NCBI RefSeq assembly: GCF_000004825.1
Contig: NW_008805083.1
Span: 62,001 to 126,000, forward strand
DNA length: 64,000 nt
Source of the DNA: Heterostelium album PN500
Lineage: Eukaryota; Evosea; Eumycetozoa; Acytosteliales; Acytosteliaceae
Reading direction: 5' to 3'
Below are positions 1-12,219 of the stretch, piece by piece. Each line of letters starts with the position of its first letter. The stretch's first letter is position 1. Below the pieces are notes generated by a model. The model was not told the origin of the DNA and ran no database searches. It saw only the letters and a list, made by a program, of their open reading frames with translations. The translations under genes were made by a program, and so were the position numbers.

Positions 1-1640
1 TTGCAGCTATTATTATAATTGTTTTTAAGAAGTTGTGTTTAATTAATATTTAAACTTGGATTATGTGTTTGTTATTTTTTAAGTAGTTGGTTTGTTTTGG
101 TTGCTATTGCTATTGATAGTATCAATTATGAAAAGTATAAAAAAGTTTTGAATATTATTGGGGTTATCTTGATATTTGTTTTTTCTTGTCTTTGTTTATA
201 TTGTTGAAAAGGAGGTTAAAAAAACTTAAATCTTAAATTTAAGTATTTAAATAGATGGATATAAAGGATATATCAATAAAATTATTTATACGTCTAAAAA
301 AAAAAAAAAAAGTTGGAAAAAAATATTATTATTATTTTTTTGATTAATCTGATAAATTGTGAATATTGTTATTGTTATTATGAATATTATTAAATGTATT
401 AAAAGTAATAATATAATATAATAGTATTATTAATTTGTTAGTAGACAAATACCAAGCAACTGACCAACCAAATTCAATTGTTGAAAAAAAGAGACAACAT
501 CATCTAAATAAAAACAAAATAAATAATAAAATAAATCAAATCAAACAAATAAAATTGAATTTATAAAAGTTGTGAGTGTGTGATTGTATGTGTTTTGTTT
601 GATGTGTATGTTTAGGTGTGGGTGGTAGAGTTTTCTATCTTTGAGAGTACCCCTATTCATCTTACTAACTTTGGATTAAAAATGAAACATATTAAAAATT
701 GTTGTTGTAAAAAACTTAATTGTTTGATTAACCCACACTTTAAATTCTATTTCTGTTTTGCAAACACCACACCTTAAAAATATATAGAGTTTGTGAGTGT
801 TAATATATATACAAACACACACACAGTGTTTTTATAAAATAAGTGTGTTTGATACAACACTACTACTATATACTTTAATTCTTTTTTTAAAATTTAAAAA
901 ACAATAATAATTTTTAAAAGAGATACATGTCTTGTGGTTTATTTAAAACTTAAAAGAGGTTCTAAATACTCTTTTATACATCCACACCACATTAATTAAA
1001 ACATTCAAATAAACAACATAATGTGTTTAATTGTTTTGTTTTTGACAATCTTAAAATGTGTTAAATTCTCTTTTGCATTGATATAATATTGTATTGTTCT
1101 GACCGTCGGTACGAACGACAATGGTAATAAGTTCAATAAACAACAGTGCAATGGTATCAGTGTCTCTAGCTTTTCTATTCTAATAAGTCAATCTATCTGT
1201 TTTAAAATAGCATTAGTTTAAATATAGATAATGTCATTATTATAATACTTTAAAATTATATACATTTGAAATAGGTTCATTTTTTAAACTTTTATTTTAT
1301 TTATCATTATAACCTTAAATCTAAAAACATTAATCTATATTTATCTATATTTATCTATGTTTTTATCTATCTTAGATAGATGTTCTAATCATCGGTAAAG
1401 TGAAAGATCATTTATTAATTTGTTATATTGATGATATTTGATTGATACATATGTATAGCTTGAGTTGATAGATAAAAGTTATAACAATTGATTATCAAAA
1501 CATAGTAAACAAATATATGATTATGATTTGATTTTTTTTTTTTGATATTATGATATTTTTTTTTAAATGATCACTTGAAAATAAATAAATAGCTAGATAT
1601 AATTAATTATTGATATAGTTATAAAAGTAAAATTGTGGAG
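1..1640. other. AT-rich intergenic region, left edge
   Basis: No convincing coding sequence. The stretch is almost entirely A/T with long homopolymer runs. A run of TATC-like units lies at about 1335-1380. A short block at about 1095-1175 is clearly richer in G and C than its surroundings and can form a small hairpin (GTCG..CGAC at about 1104-1119). It is the only part that looks like more than spacer and might be a small RNA or a promoter element. Confidence 0.6.
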
Positions 1641-2483
1641 ATGAAGAAAGATAACCGTTATAATATGATAAAGAGTAATAGTGATAGAGTGTTTTCAATA
1701 ATCATGAAAGAAAAGTTAGTTGGTAATCTAATGGTTTCAGATTTGGTTGTGCATTCGATAATCGTTGCTTACAATGGTGTTTTAACGATTGTATTCAAAG
1801 CATTCACAAAGTCTATTTGGAGTTTAAAGTCAATCCTAAACAATATTGATGCTGACGATGAATTTCATCTACCTCGAGAGAATATTGGTACCAAATGGCC
1901 AAAGATTACAATAGCATGTCTTAACGACAATCAATATCTATCAAAGCATCAATTATCATTATTATCAAATATATGTAATGATATTATAAATAATAATAAT
2001 AATCAAGACATTAAAATTAGTATAAGAAATCTATCAATAGTAGATTATTTCAATAGATCATTAAATCCACCTTTTAAATCAGTGAAAAGATTGTGTTTGG
2101 AGAATAATGATAATAATAATGACAACAATAACAATAGCAATGTTTGTGAAAGTAAAAACAGTGTGGATTGTACATTTAATAGAGACAGTCAGTTGCTGGT
2201 CAATGAAATAGTGGAGGAGACTAAACACTTGGAGAGTTACTATGAAAAGGTAACACCTTTGCTTAAGGATAATAGAAATCACTATAAACACTACAACGAT
2301 TACGTAGAGGAATCAAGTTTAGTTGCATTCATACTTGGTGATTGTGTTGGTAGTGAGTCCACCACATTACTCTTGCAATTGATCGATCAACTTAAACAAT
2401 GCATCGAAAGTACCAACGATCTTAAGAATCTCTACACCTGGATGCCACTTCAATCTCTACATATATCGATTAGAGCAATATAA
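1641..2483 (+). CDS. dictyostelid-type protein of unknown function, 280 aa
   Basis: Single open frame of 280 residues. The first ATG in frame is at 1641; the two codons before it are GTG and GAG, so 1641 is the start. I do not recognise a named domain. The N-terminal part (about residues 25-130) is ordinary globular sequence with WPKITIACLND near residue 88. A poly-Asn patch (about residues 152-166) splits it from a C-terminal part ending WMPLQSLHISIRAI. The closing His-x-Ser recalls one half of a 2H-phosphoesterase signature, but I see no clear second copy, so no activity is claimed. It stands alone, about 1.5 kb from the next gene. Confidence 0.75.
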   Translation: MKKDNRYNMIKSNSDRVFSIIMKEKLVGNLMVSDLVVHSIIVAYNGVLTIVFKAFTKSIWSLKSILNNIDADDEFHLPRENIGTKWPKITIACLNDNQYLSKHQLSLLSNICNDIINNNNNQDIKISIRNLSIVDYFNRSLNPPFKSVKRLCLENNDNNNDNNNNSNVCESKNSVDCTFNRDSQLLVNEIVEETKHLESYYEKVTPLLKDNRNHYKHYNDYVEESSLVAFILGDCVGSESTTLLLQLIDQLKQCIESTNDLKNLYTWMPLQSLHISIRAI

Positions 2484-3987
2484 TATTCAAGTAAGATAAA
2501 CAGCAAACAAACAAACAATAATTTATTTCTAATAATTCCAAAATAATAATATTTTGTTTTTATATTTTATTACAATTTCATCATCACATCGACATTTAAT
2601 TACAAATGTTGATAAAATCATAAAGTCATTCATGATTGTTAACTAAATGTGTGTTTTTAATCTAAAGATATCGATATCTTTTGAAAAACAAGTACTACTT
2701 TTTATTGTCAGAATTATTCATAGAACATCTTGTGTATTTTTATTTTCAAAACAACCAAACCACCTTAATTTTGTCAAAAAAAAAAACAAAAAAAAATTAA
2801 CCAATAATAGTGAATTTTAATCCAAATCAATATAATATATTAATAACAGTAACCATTTTTGTTCAAACAACACACCCAAACGATATTAATTTTATAAAAA
2901 CATTGGAACAAACAAAAAAAAATATGGTTGTAGTTTGTACATGATTTATATTTAATATATTTTTAATATTAAGTTTTGACTCTTCAAATTAGAGTGGTTT
3001 GTGGTGGTAGTGGTGTTGGGTGAATGATGGTTTAATGATGAGTGGGGTTTTGTGTGGAGTAATAACTGTATAACACACAAGCGAATAATATGATTCATAT
3101 AAGACCATAATATTCATCATCATATCACCAAACATAAAAATATAAAATATAGAGTGAAGAACTCAATATATCCAAAAAATAAACGATCTAATCAAATTTG
3201 AAAATTTGTATTAATTAATGGATGGTGTTGTGCCAATCTGATTGGAATCATCAGTATTTTTTTGTTTGCTATACTGTGTTTGATACCTTTTCTTACTTTG
3301 CTTTTTTTTTTTTTAAAATCTATGCTAATGAGTGATGCCATTTCCAACTGACACTTAAATATTGTCATGCATGATTATGAACCTCTATATCACAATTAAA
3401 AACTAACAACAGTGCAAAACAGAACATAAATTTTATTTATACTTTTGTAAGTAAGAGATAATCGAACAGTTATAATAATACAATTTATTCGTTATAAAAA
3501 TATTAATTTTTAACATACAAAATTATAAAACTTAATTTAACTAAAAATTAATATTTTATATATAATAATTTTATTTATATTTATCACTTTTCTCTCTGTT
3601 TGATGTTACAGCATCTCTTAAATATTGGAAAGATTTAAAATTTATTACTTTTCATTCTAAAAACAAAAACAACAGCAACACCACCAACAACAACAATTCC
3701 ACTACTGCTAACACGTCCATCTTATTTGTTCGTTTTGTCACTTTTTTCTATAATACATAGAACCATATTTGTGTGTAATAATAGTAATAATAACGCGATG
3801 CTGTTATCATTAAACTAGATTTGATTTTATTATTATTTGACAATAAAATAATTTCCAAATACTTGTGTAAATCCAAAGTTACATGTAAATATAGATAGAC
3901 AAACAGATTATTAATAAATAATAGTTTTTAGTTTAAAGTTAACTTCAGGAGGACATTGAAACTTTTTAGTTTTTCTAGTTTTCAAAA
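2484..3987. other. intergenic region upstream of the ABCG gene
   Basis: No open frame of interest. The region is AT-rich with poly-A and poly-T runs. A G/T-rich patch at about 2990-3060 and a CAA/CCA-rich patch at about 3660-3705 stand out. They could be promoter elements of the ABCG gene at 3988, but nothing proves this. Confidence 0.5.
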
Positions 3988-6900
3988 ATGGAGTCTATAG
4001 ATTCTCCAATGGAAATTATTGATATTCCCGTTGTGGAAAATATAAATAATGATCACGAAATTCATGATCACGATAATAATAATAACAATATTAATAATAA
4101 TAATAACAATAACAACAATAATGGCGATAATGATATCGAGATGACTTCAATCAATTTTGGTGACCACAACCAAACTGTCGTGGGAATGAAAGTTATTGCA
4201 AAGAATTTTTCATACGATTGTTCAAAGAAAAGAATTTTAAATGATTTAAATTTTTATTTAGAGGTAATTATCAATTAGTAGTTAGTTATTTTAAATGAAT
4301 GGTATGGTATCTAATTTTTAATGTTATTTATATGTAGCCAGGAAAAATGGTTTTACTTTTAGGTTCACCGGGTTGTGGAAAAACCACTTTGATGAAAGCA
4401 CTCGCCCATACAATGGGAAAGAAGGATAAATTGGTTGGTCAACTTCATTTCAATGGAAAGCCAGCGGATTCCAGGACACATCATAGAGATGTATCCTATG
4501 TGACACAGGAGGATCTTCATGTAGCTTGTTTCACTGTGAGACAGACCTTGAAATTCAGTGCCGATCTTCAAATGAAAGAAGGAAGCACCGAACAACAAAA
4601 GAATGAGCGTGTTGATCAGATTCTAGAGACATTAGGACTGAAAGAACATCAAAACACAATCGTTGGAAATGAATTCATTCGTGGAATTAGTGGTGGTCAA
4701 AAGAAACGTGTTTCAATTGGTATTGAAATGGTTAAGGATGCCAAACTATATCTGTTGGATGAACCAACCACTGGCTTAGATTCAACTACATCTTTAAGTG
4801 TATTTATCAATAGCTATTTAATTTACTTTATTAGAAATTGAAATATTAATATTCGAACATTTAATACAATAGATTTTAAAACAATTAAAAGAAACTGTTG
4901 TAACTAGAAAATCATCATGTTTAATCTCTTTGTTACAACCTGGAATTGAAATAACCAATCTATTTGATTATTTAATGGTTATGAGCAATGGTGAAATTGC
5001 ATTTTTTGGTCCAATGGAAAATGCTATTCCTCGTAAGTAGAATTCTACTATTAAAAGAAATTGTTAAAGTTCATTCACTAATAATATATTTCTTTTCTTT
5101 ATTTTATCTTCTTAGATTTTGAATCATTAGGATTTAAATTACCAAGTCATCATAATCCAGCGGAGTTCTTCCAAGAGATTGTTGATGAACCATGGTTATA
5201 CTTTCCAGGTGAAGGAGAGCCTCCTTTAAGAGGAACGGTCGAGTTTGTAGATGCCTATAAACAATCGAAGGTCTATACTGATTGTATCGACTTTATCAAT
5301 GATACCAGTAGGGATGCTGGATTCATATTCACAGATAGTGTAGGCTTGCCAGAGTATACAACTTCCACTTGGTATCAAACTTTACGATGCACAAGCAGAG
5401 CCATGAAAATGGAATTCATGGGAACACAGTGGATCAAGATGCGTGTCCTCAAGAATATTGTAGTTGGATTGATGCTTGGTACTCTATACTATAAGCTCGA
5501 TACCAACCAGACCGACGGTAGAAATCGACAGGGTCTGATGTTTTATAATTTGATGTTTATCTTTTTCTCTGGATTCGGTGCCATCTCCACTCTGTTTGAA
5601 CAGCGTGATATCTTTTATCAGCAGCGAGCAGTCAAGTATTACGATACATTTGCATTCTTTAACTCTTTGTTCTGGTCGACTCTCCCGCTTTGTTTGATGG
5701 AATCGGTTGTGTTTTCCACCATTGTATACTGGTTGTGTGGTCTGCAGCCGCACGCCGATAACTTTTTCTATTTCATATTGATATCTTGGGTGGTATTCTT
5801 GTTCTCTACAACTTTGTTTAGAGCAGTCTCATCGGTTTCACCAACTAGTGTCATTGCGGCAACCGTTTCTCCCATCGTTCTCATGCCATTCATTCTTTTC
5901 GCGGGATTCGTTGTGAAGAAGCCTGTCATTCCAAATTGGTGGGTTTGGGCATATTGGATCTCGCCATCCAAGTACGGATTGGAGGGATTGCTCATCAATG
6001 AACAAGCCGGTGTACCTTATCACTGCACCGATGAAGAGAAGATGCCGCCTCCATTTGTCAAGAATTTCGCTGCACCCTATCCAGCTGGTTTCCAAGGTCA
6101 ACAGATATGTCCTTATACCAATGGTGATCAATTCCTAGACGAGTTGCACTACTACACAGAGTATCGTTGGAAATGGTATAACCTTTTGATCTGTGTTGGA
6201 TTTGTATTAGTTTTCAGTGTGTTGAATTATATGTTCCTTCACTTTGTGAGATTCGAACACATCAAGAAGAACTCTGACTCAGAACGTAGAACTCTGAAGG
6301 CAAATCAAGTTCGTCAGCTCCGTTCAACGGGAAGTCAAATCAAACTACCAAGACTCAGAAACTCAATGTCTCGAATCAACATCCATCTCTCAGACGAAGA
6401 CAAGCCCAGTGGATGCTACATGGAATGGCGTAACCTCAGCTATGAAGTCGATATCAAACGTCGTAGAAAGAGTTCACGTTTACGTCTACTCAACGGAATC
6501 AATGGATATGTTAAACCTGGAATGCTACTTGCATTGATGGGTCCATCTGGTGGTATGTTAAAATAGTTACGAAACTAATGAATAATTCAAATATTAATAT
6601 TAATCTTTCTTGTTTATTCAGCTGGTAAATCAACACTTTTAGATGTTTTGGCAGATCGTAAAACAGGTGGTCATATCGAGGGAACCATAAAGATTAATGG
6701 TGACTATCGTAATAAATATTTTACAAGAACATCGGCGTATGTAGAACAAGCGGATATTCTTTTACCTCAGCAAACAGTACGTGAACACATTGAATTCTCT
6801 GCTTTGAATCGTCTGCCAGAATCGATGTCTTTCGATGAGAAACAAAGATTTGTCGACAAGATTCTCGATACTTTGAACCTGAGAAAGATTCAAGACAAAC

Positions 6901-8297
6901 AAGTTGGTTCCGGTGAAACCTCAATTACACCATCTCAGCGAAAGAAGGTAAATATCGGAATAGAGTTGGCATCTGATCCACAATTGTTGTTCCTCGATGA
7001 GCCAACCTCTGGTCTTGACTCTTCGGCTGCCCTCAAAGTGATGAGCTACATCAAGAGAATTGCCAACTCTGGTCGTTCCATTATCTGTACTGTTCATCAA
7101 CCGTCAACCTCCATCTTCAAACAATTCGACCATCTTTTGCTATTGAAGAAAGGTGGTGAAATGATATATTTCGGTCCTATGGGTAAGGGTAGTCAACTTG
7201 TTCTCGATTACTACTCTCAGAGAGGACAGATTTGTGATCCGCTGGCCAATCCTGCCGATTTCATTTTGGACATTGCCAATGGTGTAGATCCGAATTTCGA
7301 TCCGGTCGACGCATTCAAACAGTCGCAAGAGAATGAGGTGATGATTCAAGAGTTGGACAGTGGTATCACACCAGAGGGTATCAAACCTCCAGAGTTCAGT
7401 GGCGACTATTCTTCGTCTGTCGGAGTCCAATTCCGTCTGCTGATGAAGCGTTGTTTCCAGAATCAGATAAGAGAGCTCGCCAATATGAGAGCTCGTTTCT
7501 TCCGTTCTGTGTTGTTGGCAGTTGTACTTGGAACCACTTTCCTACGTATTGGACATCAACAGGTTGACATCTTCAATAGAAAATCCATCCTTTTCTTCTG
7601 TGCTGTCTATGGTGGTATGGCTGCGATGTCTATGATTCCAGTGATCAAAGTGGAGCGTGGTTTCTTCTACCGTGAACAAGCTGCCAAAGTGTATCGTGTG
7701 TGGATCTACGTATTTAGTTTTATTGTCACGGATCTACCGTTCCTAGCAGCCAGTGTCATAGTGTTTAGTGTGATCACTTATTTCCTGACGCATCTATTTG
7801 CTACGCCCGGACGTTTCTTTTACTTTACACTTGTTCTCATTTTCACTTATATCAATTACTCAATGATTGGAGTGGCATTGGCATCGGTTCTACCCAACGA
7901 AGAGATGGCTTACAGTGCAGTCGGTGTAACTCTGGCAATTTCCTCGCTCTTTGCTGGATTTATGATTCCGGGACCCTCGATTCCCAAGGGATGGAAATGG
8001 TTCTTTGATATCAATCTACTGAAATACGCTACGCAGGTGCTGAATATCAATGAATTCAAGGATCAACGATTCCGTTGTACAAACTACGAAGGTGCCATCC
8101 CGATACCCATCCAAAACAATGGTACCACCCACATCAAATATTTCTGTCCATTCACAACCGGCGAACAAGTGCTAGAATCCTACGGTATCGAAGTTGATCA
8201 TCTCTACAGTTATTTCGCAGTAGTTGTTTCCTTTGGTTTAATTCTATCTATTCTAACTTATTTATCATTCCGTTTTGTTAGATATCAAAATAAATAA
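3988..8297 (+). CDS. ABC transporter, G family, full-size (PDR-like)
   Basis: Five exons: 3988-4263, 4338-4799, 4873-5032, 5116-6552, 6622-8297; joined they give 1336 residues, the usual size for a full ABCG pump. The order is N-terminal Asn-rich leader, NBD, TMD, NBD, TMD. NBD1 has Walker [10 protein letters not shown] (101-109), signature ISGGQ (209-213) and Walker B LLDEP (231-235). NBD2 has Walker A GPSGAGKST (775-783) and Walker B FLDEP, but its signature reads ITPSQRKKV rather than SGG-type. Each half ends in a block of hydrophobic segments. The family moves lipids, drugs or developmental signals across the plasma membrane; the cargo here cannot be read from sequence. All introns are short GT..AG. 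Confidence 0.95.
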
Positions 8298-8434
8298 ATT
8301 ATAAATAAACTATATAAAATATTGCATTATAATATGATACTATTAAAGTGTATAGAAATAGTAATTAGACTTTACTTGTTTTAATTAAAATTGAATAAAC
8401 ATAAATTACAACTTTTATTTATTTATTTTTTTAT

Positions 8435-9801
8435 TTAGTTTGGAAGTTTAATTACTCCCCAATCTACTAATTTAACAATAAATTTCATCATCGTATTTCT
8501 AATAGCTTCACCTATTACACCTACATTACTACTATGCATTCTCTCAGTGTTGGATCTACTAATATCAATTGCTTGGAATCCACGAGTGATCATTTGTTTC
8601 TCGTAAGCTTCCAATGTTTCGATGAATGGTTTCTTGTTAATGAAAATATCGACCAATGTATGTGCCAAATCTGAGGCACTCTTCATTGCAGTATTTGCAC
8701 CAATACCAGCATGCGAAGTCATAGCATGAGCACTGTCTCCAAGTAAAGTTACTCTGGAAGTTGGTTGTTTGGCATAGGGTTCAGCTTGTGTAAGTTCAAC
8801 AGGTTTCGTTTCGATCAGATGTTCAGGCTTGGCAAGTTCATTGAAAAGTTTAATTACCAATGGATTAAACGACTGTGTTCCTTTACGCATACACTCCAAC
8901 AGCTGTTCTTTACTTTGTGGGAGTGGGGTGTTTGGTTCTGGTCTCCATTCATAGTTGACCAATATCATTTCACCTGATTTCTGAGCTTCTTCTTGTTCAT
9001 CTTCATCGATCTCCTCGTCATCCTCTTCTTTCTCCAAACCAAAGCTAATAGCTTCCTGAAAAGTTTTGATTCTTCCAAAGATAATAGTATTCTTAACATT
9101 GCCAAGAGTTTTAATGATAATGCCATTCTCTGTTGGGAATATAGCTTTAAAGATTTCCGCATCGACATTCGGAATCAATGCTTGAATCCTATATACATTG
9201 ACATTGGCGAATTTGAAATCCGGTATCTTCTTTTGTCTTACAGCTGATTTGACACCATCTGCTCCAACCAGGATATCACCTTCCACCGAAGTATTGTCTT
9301 CAAAGGTAGCAGAGACACCGTGTTCATTCTCCTCGTAGGTTCTCAGTCTTTTACCAAATTTGATATCGATGCCTTCCATCAAGATCTTTCTTAATTCACC
9401 ACGATTGATTGTATTTCCACTTGAAAGGTTCATAAGAACATTCAAATTCCTATCGGAAATGACAAATTGGCCAGGTTTGAATAGTTTTTCGATTCTTGTG
9501 AACTTCTCCTCTGATACTGATTCCTTGATTGCTTCAATACCGTTTGGTTTCAAGCCAATGATATAACCTTGTGATCTTGTATCCGGAGTTTGATCTCTTT
9601 CGAACACTTGTACATTGATCTGATTCGTACCGTGTTTTTGCAAACCATTTGCAAGAATTAAACCACCTAAACCACCTCCAACAATTAATACTTTATTTCT
9701 ATATATAAATAAATTAAAATAATAAAGAAAAAAATATTAAATTAATATAAAAAATTAAAATCTCAATGAAAATAATAAATTTACTCTTTTAATTCCGTCA
9801 T
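8435..9801 (-). CDS. FAD-dependent monooxygenase A (aromatic hydroxylase-like)
   Basis: Two exons: 9785-9801 (17 nt, MTELK plus two bases) and 8435-9698; 426 residues. Splicing brings the start codon directly in front of the Rossmann strand KVLIVGGGLGG, giving the GxGxxG dinucleotide fold at residues 13-18. Further on are ILVGADGVKSAVR (the DG motif) and GDSAHAMTSHAGIGAN (the GD motif that contacts FAD ribityl). This set is typical of the class A flavin monooxygenases (salicylate hydroxylase, kynurenine and zeaxanthin types), which use NADPH and O2. An acidic insert (DEEIDEDEQEE) sits in mid-protein. The substrate is unknown. It lies tail to tail with the ABCG gene (about 137 bp) and in tandem with a paralog. 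Confidence 0.9.
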
Positions 9802-10400
9802 TTTTATACACAATTATAAATTTTAATAACTTAATAAAATTTAAAAGATAATTTAATTATTTTTAAATTTAAATCTAATATTATTTTGAATTGTTTTTAC
9901 TAAAAAAATCCAAAGTCTATTTATAAATAGATTATTTTAATTTATTTTTAATTAATTAGAACATCTAATCATTTGTTGTTGGTTAACTCGAAATGTGTGG
10001 GGTTAAAAAAATATTTTGGTCTCAAAAACCTTGATTATAAGGAAACATGTATGATTAATTAATACATCATTTATTATCTTATCTACAGTTATTAATATCA
10101 GTGTTAAAGTTAAAATTTTAACTTTCTTTGATAAGAGAGAAATTGTTTTATTAAAAATAGAATACATGCCTTTAGTTATTTTTAAAAAAACTAAGCCATG
10201 TCATTATGATGTTAAATAAAATTTCATCATTAAACTGAAACGTAGGCAAATATCAACGCTATTGATTGTTTCAAAGAATGAATGTAAAGTAAATATTTAC
10301 ATTGTAATGATCTTGATAGATCTACTTTAACTATAGTTAAATTTATTTTTAATATACAAAAGTTAGTTGATTCTTTTTTTTATTTTTTTTTTTTTCTAAA
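9802..10400. other. spacer between the two monooxygenase genes
   Basis: About 600 bp of AT-rich sequence holding the promoter of monooxygenase A and the 3' end of monooxygenase B. A poly-T run lies just beyond the stop of gene B on the plus strand (10375-10398). Nothing else is visible. Confidence 0.6.
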
Positions 10401-11758
10401 TTAATTTGGTATCTTTACTACACCCCAAATTAATAGTTTGTTTAATATTCGCATGATTGTATTTCTAAAGAGTTCGGAGCAATGCGAGAGTTCCTGTGAG
10501 TGCATGTGTTCTGTGCAATCACGACTGAGTTTGATTTGTTGTTGTCCACGCTCGACAATCATTTGTTCGTGTGCAGTCATTCTAATGGAGAGTGGTGCAA
10601 TGTTTTTGATGATATCCGTAAGTGCATAGCCAAGATCAATAGCATCACGCATAGCCAAGTTTCCACCACAGCCACTAGTGGCGGTCATGGCGTTGATGGC
10701 ATCGCCGATGAGCGTCACTCTAGAAGCGGCTGGCCATCTACATGGAAGTGCTTGTCTCATCGGTTTTGGCTGGTCATTTATCAAATGCTCTGGTTTCGCC
10801 ACTCTATTGAGTAGGTCGACAACCAACGGATGGAAATTACCGGTATCTCTGCGGAGTGTGTTGAGCATGTATTGTCTTCCACCGGTTGGAAGATCAACGC
10901 GACCATTCTCAACCAAAGGTCTCCACTCATAGTTGATCACCAAACATGTATTTCCTGGTTCGTTCTGCTCCATTATTCGCTCGATGGAAGCGATGTCCTC
11001 GACTCCAAAATTGATAGCGTCGGCCTGCGCCTTTACTTTTCCAAACATGATGGTATTCCTCTTGTTTCCCAATGTCTTTGTGATGAGTGTGTTGTCCTGC
11101 TTGAACAATAGATCGATAACGTCATCGCCAACATTCGGAATCAAAGCTTGGATACTATAGACATTGACATCTTCCATTTGGAAGAGAGGCAGTTTCTGGT
11201 GACGCACCACAGAATGAACACCGTCAGCACCAACCAGGAAATCTGCTCGCTCGCACGAACCATCCTCAAAGAACACTGAGACACCATCGTTGTCCTCCGT
11301 ATACGACTTGAACTTCATTCCATAGTGAACATCGATGCCTTCGCGTAGCAGACCACACAGACGATCTCTATCGACATACGACGAACAACTAAAGTTGATG
11401 AGCGGATTGAGCTGACGATCGGTAACAACGTATTGACCACCGGATTGAATGAGTTCCGATGTTAATCTATCATATTTCTCGATATCCAAAGCTTCTCTCA
11501 ATGAATCTCTGCCCATTTGGTTCAACCCGATCGTATAACCCTTGAAAGCAGTCGATGAAACTGTCATTTCTTTTTCATAGATATGTACACTACATTTACC
11601 ATCACCATATTTCTTTATCGCATTTGCTAAAGTAACACCTCCAATACCACCTCCAATAATAATAATCTTTAAACTGAGTAAGTTAAAGTTAGAGAAATTA
11701 TTTTAAAAAAATTTGTAGAATTTTAAATTTAATTAAAAGATACATACTCTGTTTTCAT
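10401..11758 (-). CDS. FAD-dependent monooxygenase B (paralog of A)
   Basis: Two exons: 11748-11758 (only 11 nt, ATG AAA ACA GA) and 10401-11673; 427 residues. The joined N-terminus is MKTDLKIIIIGGGIGG, so the FAD-binding GxGxxG follows at once (residues 11-16). DFLVGADGVHSVVR and GDAINAMTATSGCGGN give the DG and GD motifs. Alignment by eye with gene A is collinear over the full length, and the single intron lies at the same place and phase (phase 2, just ahead of the first beta strand), so the two come from a tandem duplication. Same family role as A: NADPH/O2-dependent hydroxylation of an unknown small molecule. Confidence 0.9.
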
Positions 11759-12219
11759 TTTTTTATTTCTTTGTTTGTTTGTTTTGATAATAAATACATT
11801 AATTAATAAATTAATATATATATATTGTTTACTTTGATGATGATGATGGTGGTAGTTGATCTTTAGTGATCATTGTAATTGTACAACTAATGTTTATTTA
11901 ATCATTGTTAATTTTACTTTCTTTATTTTTAGAGAACATTATAAATATGATAGATATTGATTGACTTGATATCATATCACCGACATTATTGTATCTTTTA
12001 CCCAAAAATAAACGTAAAATGTAAACTTTAAATTGTTGTTATTGTGTTAGTTGTTTGGGGGTAATAACAACCTTTGATTAAATATAACTTTGGTGAGTCA
12101 TAGTTTGTGATTCACTAACACAAAAAATTAAAAAAAATATTGAGTCGTATTACTTTTTTTAAACATTTTATTTTAAATTACTTTTATTTTAGATTATAAT
12201 GTTATTAAATATAAATCCT
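11759..12219. other. spacer between monooxygenase B and the beta-helix gene
   Basis: AT-rich. A GATGATGATGG-type stretch at about 11837-11850 and a TGATC..GATCA inverted pair nearby (about 11858-11872) are the only structure noted. Both could belong to the promoter of monooxygenase B. Confidence 0.5.
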
